Assembly (NCBI RefSeq): GCF_031458115.1 | Contig: NZ_JAVDXV010000004.1 | Location: forward strand, 1-64,000 | Source of the DNA: Pelomonas asaccharophilus_A | Lineage (GTDB): Bacteria > Pseudomonadota > Gammaproteobacteria > Burkholderiales > Burkholderiaceae_C | Direction of reading: 5' to 3' | Length of the DNA: 64,000 bases | Part shown: one piece after another, positions 55,982-64,000 of the stretch | Numbering within the stretch: position 1 is the stretch's first letter | How the letters are laid out: each line of letters starts with the position of its first letter | Notes under the pieces: generated by a model | What the model was told of the DNA's origin: nothing | The model's input: only the letters and a program-made list of their open reading frames with translations | Databases searched by the model: none | Translations under genes and position numbers: made by a program

Positions 55982-57976
55982 ATGTCGTTGTCGTCCCCCC
56001 GCGTGCTCGCCGTCATCCCGCCGATGACGCAGCTGAACACGCCCTACCCGTCCACCGCCTACCTGACCGGCTTCCTGCGCTCGCGCCAGATCGACGCGCA
56101 TCAGGTGGACCTGGCGCTCGCGCTGGTGCTGGAGCTGTTCTCGCCCGCCGGCCTGCTTGAATTGCGCGAGGTCGTCCGGGCGCTGCCGCCGGAGCAACAG
56201 ACCCCGCAGACCGCCTGGTTCGACGGCGAATTCCCCGTCATCACCGCCGCCACGCCGCGCGTGCTGCGCTTCCTGCAAGGCAACGACCCGACGCTGGCGC
56301 ACCGCATCAACACGCGGGCCTTCCTGCCCGAAGGCGCGCGCTTCGCGTCGCTGGACCACTACATCGGCGAGGAGGGCGAAGACCCGCTCGCCTGGGCCTT
56401 CGGCGCTTTGGGTCTGCAGGACCGCGCCCGCCATCTGGCCACGCTGTTCCTGAACGACCTGGCCGACGTGCTGCGCGACGCGGTGGACCCGCGCTTCGAG
56501 TTCGTCCGCTACGCCGAGAAGCTGGCCGCCGCGCAGGCCTACTTCGACCCGCTGGCCGACGCACTGGCCGAACCGCCGCACCTGATCGACCGCACGCTGC
56601 AGCGGCTGACGTTGCAGGCGCTGGAACGGCACAACCCCGACGTGGTGCTGCTGTCCGTGCCCTTCCCCGGCTCGGTGTTCGCGGCGCTGCGCATCGCGCA
56701 GGCCGTCAAGGCCGCGCGGCCCGAGGTGATCTGCGTGCTGGGCGGCGGCTATGTGAACACCGAGCTGCGCGAGTTGTCGGAGCCGCGGCTGTTCGACTTC
56801 GTTGACTACGTGACGCTGGACGCCGGCGAACGGCCGCTGCTGGCGCTGCTGGAGCATGTGGCGGGCAAGCGATCGAAGACGCGTCTCGTGCGCACGTTCT
56901 GGCGCGACGGCACCGACGAAATCGCCGCCGGGCCGTCCCAAGGCGATTCAGCCCCCGTCGGGGGGACCGTCGAGACGCAGCCTCGACCGCGGGGGCCAAC
57001 AGTTCGGTACACGAACTTCGTCGAGCCCGACGTGCCCTTTGACGACGTCGGCACGCCCACCTGGGACGGTCTGCCGCTGGACCGCTACCTGTCGCTGCTG
57101 GACATGCTGAACCCGATGAACCGGCTGTGGAGCGACGGGCGCTGGAACAAGCTGACCATCGCGCATGGCTGCTACTGGAAGAAGTGCAGCTTCTGCGACG
57201 TGAGCCTGGACTACATCTCGCGCTACGAGGCCGCGTCGGCCACCACGCTGGTGGACCGCATCGAGGCCATCGTCAAGGAGACGGGGCAGACGGGCTTCCA
57301 TTTCGTTGACGAAGCGGCGCCGCCGAAGGCATTGAAGGCTCTCGCGGAAGAGCTGATCCGGCGCGGCGTGGCCATCTCGTGGTGGGGCAATATCCGCTTT
57401 GAAAAAACCTTCACGCCCGAGCTGTGCCAGCTGCTGGCCGACAGCGGCTGCATCGCGATCTCGGGTGGGCTGGAGGTGGCGTCGGACCGGCTGCTGCAGC
57501 TGATGAAAAAGGGCGTCTCCGTCGAACAGGTGGCCCGCGTGACCAAGGCGCTCGCCGACGCCGGCGTGCTGGTACATGCCTACCTGATGTACGGCTTTCC
57601 GACGCAGACGACGCAGGACACGGTCGACGCGCTGGAGTACGTGCGCCAGCTGTTCGAGAACGGCTGCATCCACAGCGGCTTCTTCCACCGCTTCGCCTGC
57701 ACGGTGCATTCGCCGGTGGGCATGAACCCGGCGGAGTACGGCGTCACGCTGCAGCCGCTGCCGGCCGACGCCCGCTTCGCGAAGAACGACATCGCCTTTG
57801 TCGACCCCACGCCCACCGACCACGACGGCCTGGGCCAGGGGCTGAAGAAAGGGCTCTACAACGTCATGCACGGCATCGGCGTCGACAGCGACATCCGCAG
57901 CTGGTTCCCGGTGCGCGTGCCCAAGACGACGGTGCCGCGACGGTTTGTCGAACGCGCGCTGTCCACAATGCGCTGA
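55982..57976 (+). CDS. B12-binding-type radical SAM protein
   Basis: 664 residues. N-terminal B12-binding-like domain (VLAVIPPMTQLNTPYPSTAYLTG, VVLLSVPFPGSVFAALRIAQAV, VLGGGYVNTELREL), then the radical SAM core: Cys397, Cys402 and Cys405 in HGCYWKKCSFC (CX4CX2C rather than CX3CX2C). FHFVDEAAPPKAL and MYGFPTQTTQDT follow. The reaction is unknown. About residues 321-340 are coded by a REP-like hairpin element and look like a later insertion. GACAAT ends 6 nt before the ATG (leaderless). Confidence 0.85.
   Translation: MSLSSPRVLAVIPPMTQLNTPYPSTAYLTGFLRSRQIDAHQVDLALALVLELFSPAGLLELREVVRALPPEQQTPQTAWFDGEFPVITAATPRVLRFLQGNDPTLAHRINTRAFLPEGARFASLDHYIGEEGEDPLAWAFGALGLQDRARHLATLFLNDLADVLRDAVDPRFEFVRYAEKLAAAQAYFDPLADALAEPPHLIDRTLQRLTLQALERHNPDVVLLSVPFPGSVFAALRIAQAVKAARPEVICVLGGGYVNTELRELSEPRLFDFVDYVTLDAGERPLLALLEHVAGKRSKTRLVRTFWRDGTDEIAAGPSQGDSAPVGGTVETQPRPRGPTVRYTNFVEPDVPFDDVGTPTWDGLPLDRYLSLLDMLNPMNRLWSDGRWNKLTIAHGCYWKKCSFCDVSLDYISRYEAASATTLVDRIEAIVKETGQTGFHFVDEAAPPKALKALAEELIRRGVAISWWGNIRFEKTFTPELCQLLADSGCIAISGGLEVASDRLLQLMKKGVSVEQVARVTKALADAGVLVHAYLMYGFPTQTTQDTVDALEYVRQLFENGCIHSGFFHRFACTVHSPVGMNPAEYGVTLQPLPADARFAKNDIAFVDPTPTDHDGLGQGLKKGLYNVMHGIGVDSDIRSWFPVRVPKTTVPRRFVERALSTMR
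56942..57001. repeat. REP-like double hairpin inside the radical SAM gene
   Basis: CCCCC-GTC-GGGGGG (56952-56965) and GTCGAG-N7-CTCGAC (56969-56987) form two adjacent hairpins, followed by GCGGGGGCC. This layout is common in intergenic repeats of Burkholderiales. Here it is in frame and codes GDSAPVGGTVETQPRPRG, a stretch unlike the rest of the protein. Confidence 0.65.
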
Positions 57977-58305
57977 TGTTCACGTCCACTTTCACCTTCG
58001 CCCCCGGCGCCTACGACGCCGAGTTCCATGCGCTGGACGGCCGCATCGCGGACATGGCCCGTGCCATCCCCGGCTATCTGGGCGAGGAGGCCTGGGAGAA
58101 CGCCGCCACCGGCCTGGTCTCCAACGTCTACTACTGGGACTCGATGGAGGCCTTGCAGCAGCTGATGCAGCATGCCGACCACCGCGAGGCCAAGGCGCGC
58201 CAGGCCAGCTGGCTGAAGGGCTACCAGGTCGTCATCGCGCAGGTGGTGCGCAGCTATGGCGACGGCGGCATCCCACATCCGTTGAGAAAAGCGTCCGCCG
58301 ACTGA
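57976..58305 (+). CDS. antibiotic biosynthesis monooxygenase-like (ABM) domain protein
   Basis: 109 residues from ATG 57976 (TGATG overlap with the radical SAM stop). A single ferredoxin-like ABM domain: FTFAPGAYDAEFHALDGRIADMARAIPGYLGEEAWEN, VYYWDSMEALQQLMQHADHREAKARQASWLKGY, VVIAQVVRSYGD. Members act as small cofactor-free monooxygenases or haem/peroxide-related dimers. Coupled to the radical SAM gene, so a shared pathway is possible. Confidence 0.85.
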   Translation: MFTSTFTFAPGAYDAEFHALDGRIADMARAIPGYLGEEAWENAATGLVSNVYYWDSMEALQQLMQHADHREAKARQASWLKGYQVVIAQVVRSYGDGGIPHPLRKASAD

Positions 58306-58308
58306 CTT

Positions 58309-58323
58309 TTGTGCAGTGCACAA
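58309..58323. promoter_or_regulatory. perfect 15-bp palindrome over the parA promoter
   Basis: TTGTGCA-G-TGCACAA is fully symmetric. Its right half overlaps the -10-like CACAAT (58319-58324) of the parA gene, which starts at 58355. This suggests a repressor site. TGC/GCA palindromes of this kind are known for PhaR-like regulators in betaproteobacteria, but the partner here is not known. Confidence 0.6.
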
Positions 58324-58354
58324 TCGCCGCATCCAATCGGTCGGAGGTGCGGCG

Positions 58355-59122
58355 ATGCGGCGGGTGGTGTTCAACCAGAAGGGCGGCGTGGGCAAGTCCA
58401 CGATCACGAGCAACCTGGCGGCCATCGCGGCCTCGCAAGGCCGGCGCGTGCTGGTCATCGACCTGGACTGCCAGCGCAACACGACGCGCTACCTGCTGGG
58501 CGACGCGGCCGACGACGACCTGGCCGGCTCGGCCGACTTCTTCGGCCAGACGCTGAAGTTCAGCGTGCGCGACACCGACGGCAGCGAGTTCATCAGCGAG
58601 ACGGCCTGGGACGGCCTGCACGTGATGGCGGCCAGCGCCGAGCTGGACGAGCTGCATGCCAAGCTGGAGAGCCGCTACAAGATCTACAAGCTGCGCGATG
58701 CGCTGCAGAAGCTGGACAAGCAGTACGACGAGATCTGGATAGACACGCCGCCGGCGCTGAACTTCTACACGCGCTCGGCGCTGATCGCGTCGCAGGGCTG
58801 CCTGATCCCGTTCGACTGCGACGACTTCTCGCGCCGCGCGCTGTACGGGCTGCTGGAGGCGGTGCAGGAGATCCAGGCCGACCACGCGCCCGAGCTGAAC
58901 GTGGAAGGCATCGTCGTCAACCAGTTCCAGGCCCGCGCGTCGCTGCCGCAGCGCGTCGTGCAGGAGCTGCAGGACGAGGGCCTGCCAGTGCTGGCGCCTT
59001 ATCTCTCCAGCAGCGTCAAGGTCAAGGAATCGCATGAGCTTTCAAAACCCATGATCCACCTCGACCCGCGCCACAAGCTCACGCAGGAGCTGGTGGCGCT
59101 GTACGAGTCACTTGACCGTTAG
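58355..59122 (+). CDS. ParA/MinD-type P-loop ATPase (orphan)
   Basis: 255 residues from ATG 58355, with GGAGG before it. Deviant Walker A (NQKGGVGKSTITSN), Walker A' region VLVIDLDCQRNTTRYLL, Walker B EIWIDTPPALNFYT. The protein is a type Ib-like short ParA without a DNA-binding N terminus. No parB, parS or other partner gene is adjacent, so chromosome or plasmid partition is not supported; placing a protein complex or PHB granules is an alternative. It is convergent with the M16 gene, overlapping by 15 nt. Confidence 0.87.
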   Translation: MRRVVFNQKGGVGKSTITSNLAAIAASQGRRVLVIDLDCQRNTTRYLLGDAADDDLAGSADFFGQTLKFSVRDTDGSEFISETAWDGLHVMAASAELDELHAKLESRYKIYKLRDALQKLDKQYDEIWIDTPPALNFYTRSALIASQGCLIPFDCDDFSRRALYGLLEAVQEIQADHAPELNVEGIVVNQFQARASLPQRVVQELQDEGLPVLAPYLSSSVKVKESHELSKPMIHLDPRHKLTQELVALYESLDR

Positions 59123-61942
59123 CCCCTCGGCGTCGCGCAGCTCCGGCTTGCGGCCCAGCTTCTGCAGCTGCGGCTGCACCTTGGCCTTGTCGCCCACGGC
59201 CACGACGATGAGCTGCTGCGGCAGCAGGTGCTGCTGCGCGGCCTTCAGCGCGGCGGCCGACGTGACGGCGGCGTACTTGCCCGGCAGCTCGGTGATGGTG
59301 GACAGCGGCTGGCCCGAAGACCAGTTGCCCGCATAGCCGGCCACGACGGCGCCGTTGGTGTCGAACAGCCCCGGCAGCGACAGCAGCTGCGCGTTGCGCA
59401 CGCGGTTCAGCTCGGCCGCGCCCATGGGCTTGGCGCGCATGCCGTTGATCTCCTTCCACAGGTCGGCCAGCGCCGGGCCGGTCACGTCGGTGCGCACGCT
59501 GCCCTGGACGGCGAACTGGCCGCGCTCGCGGCCCATGCTGAAGCCGGAGAACACGCCGTAGCTGTAGCCCTTGACCTCGCGCAGCTGGGTGTTGATGCGC
59601 GACGTGAACAGGCCGCCCAACGCGGCGTTCATGACCTTGAGGGCCGCCGTGTCGGGCGCACCCGCGAACGGGCCGGGTGCGACGACGGCCAGCGCGGTCT
59701 GCGGTGCGCCGGGCTTGTCGACCAGCACGGTGCGCGCCGCGATGGGCCTGGCCGGCGGCAACGGCTGCCGCGCGGGCGCCGCGCCCTGGCCCTGCCAAGC
59801 GCCGAACAGCGGCTCCACCAGCGCGCGTAGTTCGGCCTCGGTCAGGTCGCCGGCCACCACCAGCGCGGCGTTGTCGGGCCGGTAGTGGGCCTGCCAGAAC
59901 GCGCGCAGCGCGCTCGCATCCACGGCCTTCAGGCCCGCTTCGGTGCCCAGCGCGTGCACGGCCAGCGGGTGGCCCTCGCCATAGGTCACGCGGTTGCCCA
60001 CGGCCTGGGCCAGCGCGGCGGGCTCCTCGCGCACCTGGGCCAAAGCCGCCAGCATCTGCGCGCGCACGCGCTCGACCTCGGGGGCGGCGAAGGCCGGGTT
60101 CAGCGCCACGTCGGCCAGCAGCGCCAGGCCTTCGCGGGCGCTGGCCTTGCGGCCCGAGAACTGCACGCGCGCCTCCTCGGCGCCGGGGCTGGCCGTCAGC
60201 GTGGCGCCCAAGGCCGCGGCGGTCTCGGCGATCTGCTGCGCGCTGCGCGTGGTGGTGCCCTCGGGCAGCATCGCGGCGACGAAGCTGGCCAGGCCCGGCT
60301 TGTCCGCCGGGTTGGCCCCCTGCCCCGCCCGCACGACCAGGCTGGCACTGACCAGCGGCAGGCCCGCCTTGGGCGAATGGATGACGGTCAGGCCGTTGGC
60401 GAGCGTGAAGCTCTGCGCGGCAGGCAGCGTCAAGGGCTTGGGCACCGCGGCCGCCGGCGGCTTCAGGCGCCAGGCCTCATGGCCGTTCAGCGACTCACGC
60501 TCTCCTTTGGCCGCCTTCGTCGGCATGGGCGGCGTGGGCACTTCGGCGGCCAGCACCTGTTCGCCGGGCAGCGCCTGCGCAACGACGCGCGCATCCTTCT
60601 TCAGCCATTGCGCGACCGCGCCGCTGACGCCGGGGGGCGTCAGCGCGGCATAGCGCGCCAGGTCCTTGCCGACGAAGCCGGGGTCGCCGGCCATCTGGTT
60701 GTAGTGGTTGACCAGGTCGGCCAGCGTGGCGACCTTCTCCATGCGCTGCAGCAGCTCGGTCTCGATGACGGCGCGGGCCTGCGCGATCTCGGCGGCCGTG
60801 GGTGGCGTGGCCGCCAGCTTCGCGATCTCCGCGTCCACCAGCGCCTCGATGTCGTCCAGCGACGCCCCGGGTCGGGCCACGACCTCGATGTTGAACACCG
60901 AGCTCAGCGACTGCGAGCCCTGGCTGACGCTGACGCTCTGCGCCACCTGCTTGTCACGCACCAACAGGCCGTACAGGCGGCTGGCCTTGCCGCCGCCCAG
61001 CACATGGGCGGCGATGTCCAGCTCGGCGTCGCCGGCCGCGAACATGGCCGGCGTGTGCCACGCGATGTTGACACGCTGCAGCTCGATGCGGTCCTTCACG
61101 ACCAGCCGGCGCTCCTTCGTGATCTGCGGCGTGGCGACCTTGACCTCGGGCGGCTTGGGGCCGGGCTTCATCGTGCCAAAGTACTTCTGCACCAGCGCCT
61201 TGGCTTCCTTCGCGTCGAAGTCGCCGGCCAGCACCAGCGTCGCGTTGTTGGGCCGGTAGTAGGTGCGGGCGAAGGCCTTCACGTCGGCCAGCTTGATGGA
61301 CTGGATGTCGGCGTGCGAGCCGATGACCACCGCGCGGTAGGGGTGGCCCTCGGGGTACAGCGCCTGGTACAGCGCTTCCTCGACGATGCCGTAGGGCTGG
61401 TTCTCCACGCTCTGGCGGCGCTCGTTGCGCACGACATCCTGCTGGTTGGCCAGCGACACGGAGTCCACCTCGTCGATCATCCAGCCCAGCATGTCGGCCT
61501 TCAGCCACAGGCCCTTCTCCAGCTGGTTGGACGGCAGCGTGAAGAAGTAGTTGGTGCGGTCGAAGTTGGTGGAGCCGTTGGCGTCGGTGCCGCCGGCGGC
61601 GTCGATGTATTTGTCGAACTCGCCGCGCGGGATGTGGCGGCTGCCGGCAAAGACCAGGTGCTCGAACAGGTGGGCAAACCCGGTCTGGCCCTTGGCCTCG
61701 TCGCGCGGGCCGGCATGCACCCACAGGTTGAAGGCCACCAGCGGCAGCCGGTGGTCTTGCACCAGGATGACCTCGAAGCCGTTGGGCAGCGTGAACTTCT
61801 CCTGGCGTATGGCCAGCTGGCCGTTGGCCGTGCTGACGGCGCCTTGCTGTACCTCGGGCGCCGCGATGGCGGGCAGCGAGGCGGACAGCGCGCCGGCCAG
61901 GGCCAGCAGTGCGACGAGACGGCGGGGGGTGGGAGCGTTCAT
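59108..61942 (-). CDS. M16-family zinc metallopeptidase (two M16 halves, periplasmic)
   Basis: 944 residues from ATG 61942. Signal peptide (LVALLALAGALSASLPAIAA). First half: zinc motif H91-L-F-E-H95, then RRQSVENQPYGIVEEALYQ where the third zinc Glu is expected. Second half (from about 500) is the non-catalytic M16 copy (VIHSPKAGLPLVSASLVVRAG). This is the large fused pitrilysin-like form found in betaproteobacteria. It degrades or processes peptides in the periplasm. Its 5' leader contains the solo CACAGAG inverted repeat. Confidence 0.9.
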   Translation of the reverse strand: MNAPTPRRLVALLALAGALSASLPAIAAPEVQQGAVSTANGQLAIRQEKFTLPNGFEVILVQDHRLPLVAFNLWVHAGPRDEAKGQTGFAHLFEHLVFAGSRHIPRGEFDKYIDAAGGTDANGSTNFDRTNYFFTLPSNQLEKGLWLKADMLGWMIDEVDSVSLANQQDVVRNERRQSVENQPYGIVEEALYQALYPEGHPYRAVVIGSHADIQSIKLADVKAFARTYYRPNNATLVLAGDFDAKEAKALVQKYFGTMKPGPKPPEVKVATPQITKERRLVVKDRIELQRVNIAWHTPAMFAAGDAELDIAAHVLGGGKASRLYGLLVRDKQVAQSVSVSQGSQSLSSVFNIEVVARPGASLDDIEALVDAEIAKLAATPPTAAEIAQARAVIETELLQRMEKVATLADLVNHYNQMAGDPGFVGKDLARYAALTPPGVSGAVAQWLKKDARVVAQALPGEQVLAAEVPTPPMPTKAAKGERESLNGHEAWRLKPPAAAVPKPLTLPAAQSFTLANGLTVIHSPKAGLPLVSASLVVRAGQGANPADKPGLASFVAAMLPEGTTTRSAQQIAETAAALGATLTASPGAEEARVQFSGRKASAREGLALLADVALNPAFAAPEVERVRAQMLAALAQVREEPAALAQAVGNRVTYGEGHPLAVHALGTEAGLKAVDASALRAFWQAHYRPDNAALVVAGDLTEAELRALVEPLFGAWQGQGAAPARQPLPPARPIAARTVLVDKPGAPQTALAVVAPGPFAGAPDTAALKVMNAALGGLFTSRINTQLREVKGYSYGVFSGFSMGRERGQFAVQGSVRTDVTGPALADLWKEINGMRAKPMGAAELNRVRNAQLLSLPGLFDTNGAVVAGYAGNWSSGQPLSTITELPGKYAAVTSAAALKAAQQHLLPQQLIVVAVGDKAKVQPQLQKLGRKPELRDAEGLTVK

Positions 61943-61969
61943 CGAAAGCTTCGGTAAGGAAGGAATGCA

Positions 61970-62050
61970 GGAATGCAACCTTAGAGGCACAGAGTCACGG
62001 AGAAATCGTTGCTTCAGGACGCTCTGTGTCTCTGTGCCTCTGTGGTTGCC
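61970..62050. repeat. solo CACAGAG-type inverted repeat (empty copy of the GxxExxY flanks)
   Basis: GGAATGCAACC...AGAGGCACAGAG (61970-62002) is complementary to CTCTGTGTCTCTGTGCC...GGTTGCC (62022-62050) with a 19-base loop. The arms match the repeats around the GxxExxY gene at 38053-38500. It fills the space between the AEC transporter stop and the M16 start. Confidence 0.85.
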
Positions 62051-62063
62051 TTTGAGTTTGCTG

Positions 62064-63056
62064 TCAGCCGCCCTGCCATGGCGAAAGCCACGCCAGCAGC
62101 GCCAGCCATATCGGCGCGGTGGCGACATACAGCCCGGTGGACACCACCGTGGCGGCCGTGACCTCGGCCTCAAGCGCGCGGTAGCGCTGCGCGAAGATCA
62201 GCGCGTTGGAGCCCGTGGGCAGCGCCGCGATCATGACGATGACGGCCAACGGCATGCCGGTCAGGCCCAGGCCCCAGTGCGCGATGGCCAGCACGACGGC
62301 CGGCATCACCAGCAGCTTGGTGAGCACCATGCCCAGCAGGCCGTTCCAGGTGCGCGGCCAGCCGTAGTAGGCCAGCGACATGCCGATCAGCGTCAGGCAC
62401 AGCGGCACGACGGCCGTGCCCAGGCTTTGCAGCGCCTCGTCCGCCACGGCCGGGATGGGCAGGCCCGTCGCGTTCCAGGCCAGGCCGGCCAGCACCGGCA
62501 GCACGACCGGGTGGATGACGGTGTTGCGCACGGTCTGCAGCAGCGTGTGGCCCAGGTGGCCGCCGCTGCGCTCGCGCGCCAGGTCCAGCTCCACCAGCGT
62601 GGTCAGCAGCGTCAGGATGCACAGCGCATGCAGGCTGACGACGGCGATGTGCAGGGCCAGGCCTTGCTCGCCGAACACGCCGGCCGCCACCGGCAGGCCC
62701 ACCTGCAGCGTGTTGCCGAAGCCCGCGGTGATGGCCTTGACGCTGGGCGCGACGATGTTCTCCTCGGGCTTGCGCCGCCAGCGGTGGATGACGTACAGCA
62801 GCGCCACCAGCGCCAGCGCCGGCAGGAAGAACGCGCCCAGGAAGGCCCAGGGCAGCGCGGAGGTGTCCAGCCGCGCCGTGGTGCGGAACAACAGCGCCGG
62901 CACGAAGATGTAGAAGGCCGCATTGGCCAGCACCCGGGCCGGATCGGTGTCGCTGCCGGCCTCGCCGCCGCCCAGCCAGCGCATGCGGCCGACGATCCAG
63001 CCGATGGCAACCGCCACGAGGATCGCTACCAGCTTCGCTGCAATCGCCCAGGTCAC
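62064..63056 (-). CDS. AEC-family (auxin efflux carrier-like) transporter
   Basis: 330 residues from GTG 63056, overlapping the kinase stop as GTGA. Ten hydrophobic helices: AAKLVAILVAVAIGWIVGRMRWL, VLANAAFYIFVPALLFRTTAR (family motif), GFGNTLQVGLPVAAGVFGEQGLAL, GTAVVPLCLTLIGMSLA, and ALPTGSNALIFAQRY. Exports organic acids or amino-acid-like compounds; cargo unknown. Confidence 0.88.
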   Translation of the reverse strand: MTWAIAAKLVAILVAVAIGWIVGRMRWLGGGEAGSDTDPARVLANAAFYIFVPALLFRTTARLDTSALPWAFLGAFFLPALALVALLYVIHRWRRKPEENIVAPSVKAITAGFGNTLQVGLPVAAGVFGEQGLALHIAVVSLHALCILTLLTTLVELDLARERSGGHLGHTLLQTVRNTVIHPVVLPVLAGLAWNATGLPIPAVADEALQSLGTAVVPLCLTLIGMSLAYYGWPRTWNGLLGMVLTKLLVMPAVVLAIAHWGLGLTGMPLAVIVMIAALPTGSNALIFAQRYRALEAEVTAATVVSTGLYVATAPIWLALLAWLSPWQGG

Positions 63057-64000
63057 GCCAGCGCCACTCGCAGCTCGAACGAAAAACTGCTGCCCTGCCC
63101 CGCCGTGCTCTGCACGTGGATCTGGCTGCCCATCAGCCGCACCAACTGCTGGCTGATGGACAGTCCCAGTCCCGTGCCGCCCACGTGGCGCGATTGGTCG
63201 GAGACCTGCTCGAAGGCCTGGAACAGCCGCGCCTGCTGGGCCGGTGTCATGCCGATGCCGCTGTCGGTGACGGCGAAGCGCAGCCGCGCGTGGCCGTCGT
63301 GCGGCGGCTCCAGCAGCGCCGCGCTGAGCGTGACCGTGCCCACGTCGGTGAACTTCACCGCGTTGGACAGCAGGTTCAGCAAGACCTGGCGCAAGCGCTG
63401 GCCGTCCACCATCACCTGCGTCGGCAGCTTGGGGTCGATGTCCATGACGAAGCTGAGGTTCTTCTGCTCGGCGCGCAGGCGCACGCTGTCGCAGGCCATC
63501 TCCACCAGCGAGCGCAGTTCGGCGGGCGCGGGCTTCAGCGACACCTTGCCCGCCTCGATGCTGGCCATGTCCAGCACGTCGCTGATCAGCTCCAGCAGGT
63601 GCAGGCCCGAGTCGCGCATCAGCTGCAGCTTGCCCTTCTGGTTGGCGGGGATGGCCGCGTCCATCTGCATCAGCTGCGTGAAGCCCAGGATGGCGTTCAG
63701 CGGCGTGCGGAACTCGTGGCTCATGGTCGCCAGGAAGCGGCCCTTGGCCTGGTTGGCGGCCTCGGCGCGCAGCATGGCCTCGCTGAGTTCGGCCGTGCGC
63801 TCGTTGACCAGGTCTTCCAGATGCTCGCGGTGGCGGGTCAGCTCGGCCTCGGCCTGGCGGCGCCGCGAGATGTCGCTGACCATGCCCTCCACGCGGCGCT
63901 CGCCGCCGTCGGACTCGACCCAGTGCGCGCTCAGCTCCACCCACAGCGGCCGGCCGCCGGCACCGCGCAGCTGCAACTGCGCCTGCTGCACCTTGCCGTG
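63053..64000 (-). CDS. PAS-type sensor histidine kinase, C-terminal part (5' partial)
   Basis: The frame is open to the window edge; about 315 residues are visible. The visible part starts in the end of a PAS/PAC domain (PLWVELSAHWVESDGGERRVEGMVSDISRRR), then a coiled coil (LVNERTAELSEAMLRAEAANQAKG), HisKA (FLATMSHEFRTPLNAILGF), and HATPase_c (LNLLSNAVKFTD, DSGIGMTPAQQ, GGTGLGLSISQQL). The N-terminal sensor is outside the window. It ends without a receiver and is coupled to the AEC transporter gene. Confidence 0.9.
   Translation of the reverse strand, partial: HGKVQQAQLQLRGAGGRPLWVELSAHWVESDGGERRVEGMVSDISRRRQAEAELTRHREHLEDLVNERTAELSEAMLRAEAANQAKGRFLATMSHEFRTPLNAILGFTQLMQMDAAIPANQKGKLQLMRDSGLHLLELISDVLDMASIEAGKVSLKPAPAELRSLVEMACDSVRLRAEQKNLSFVMDIDPKLPTQVMVDGQRLRQVLLNLLSNAVKFTDVGTVTLSAALLEPPHDGHARLRFAVTDSGIGMTPAQQARLFQAFEQVSDQSRHVGGTGLGLSISQQLVRLMGSQIHVQSTAGQGSSFSFELRVALA

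Noticed and set aside
58355..59122. Plasmid or chromosome partition locus
   Set aside because: No ParB gene and no parS-like sites near the ParA gene.

Overview
The window is a visibly GC-rich stretch of chromosome from a betaproteobacterium, most likely Burkholderiales in the Rubrivivax/Roseateles/Leptothrix neighbourhood. This is inferred from codon use (almost all third positions G/C), the kdsD-kdsC-lptC cluster, a PEP-CTERM protein with a sigma-54 promoter, korCAB-type 2-oxoacid oxidoreductase genes, a CreBCD system and many GGDEF/two-component genes. No rRNA, intact tRNA, CRISPR array or replication origin is visible. Coding density is high; most neighbouring same-strand genes overlap by 1-20 nt.

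Layout. 1-600 is the right edge of an integrated element: the end of an IS3-family insertion sequence, an integrase gene cut by that IS, three phased direct repeats, and a 3' fragment of tRNA-Arg(CCG) that marks the attachment site. 685-5861 holds a LysR regulator divergent from an epimerase/IlvD-Edd dehydratase pair, a flavin-binding stress-type protein and the Anbu proteasome homologue. 6011-10394 holds a large beta-propeller sensor kinase, its NarL-type regulator and a second LuxR-type regulator. 10402-14782 is a minus-strand operon (isochorismatase-like hydrolase, XapX protein, amidohydrolase, DoxX, MFS). 14942-20468 holds a Tat-exported alpha/beta hydrolase, a PEP-CTERM protein, nadC, an FAH-family hydrolase, RlpA and a DUF2306 protein. 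20616-26222 holds an SDR, two tandem diguanylate cyclases, and a response regulator/hybrid kinase pair. 26250-35139 is mixed: small lipoproteins, a DUF4337 protein, a 2-hydroxyacid dehydrogenase, a short UvrA paralogue, an erythromycin-esterase-family protein and an LTA-synthase-like sulfatase.

35149-40295 is a korC-korA-korB operon for a 2-oxoacid:ferredoxin/NAD(P) oxidoreductase, interrupted by a GxxExxY-family gene that lies between long inverted repeats. 40402-43392 is kdsD-kdsC-lptC plus an SDR (Kdo synthesis and lipopolysaccharide export). 43610-50177 holds a DUF5916 outer-membrane-type protein with a small upstream ORF, a glycine-rich RRM protein, membrane proteins, a BtuF-like protein, MarC and a nitronate monooxygenase. 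50174-53609 is creBCD with an exact cre-tag in front of creD. 53664-64000 holds a GMC oxidoreductase, a GAD-like/Tdi1-type orphan, a B12-type radical SAM protein, a monooxygenase-like protein, an orphan ParA, an M16 peptidase, an AEC transporter and a truncated sensor kinase.

The most unusual content is not in the standard genes but in the repeats: (i) a 34-bp inverted repeat pair around the GxxExxY gene, with an empty copy of the same repeat pair 23 kb away; (ii) a palindromic repeat that begins exactly on a TAG stop codon in three separate genes, one copy being part of a palindrome of about 165 bp; and (iii) a REP-like double hairpin that is translated in frame inside a radical SAM gene. 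Several genes also have a -10-like hexamer only 6-9 nt before ATG, which suggests leaderless transcripts.
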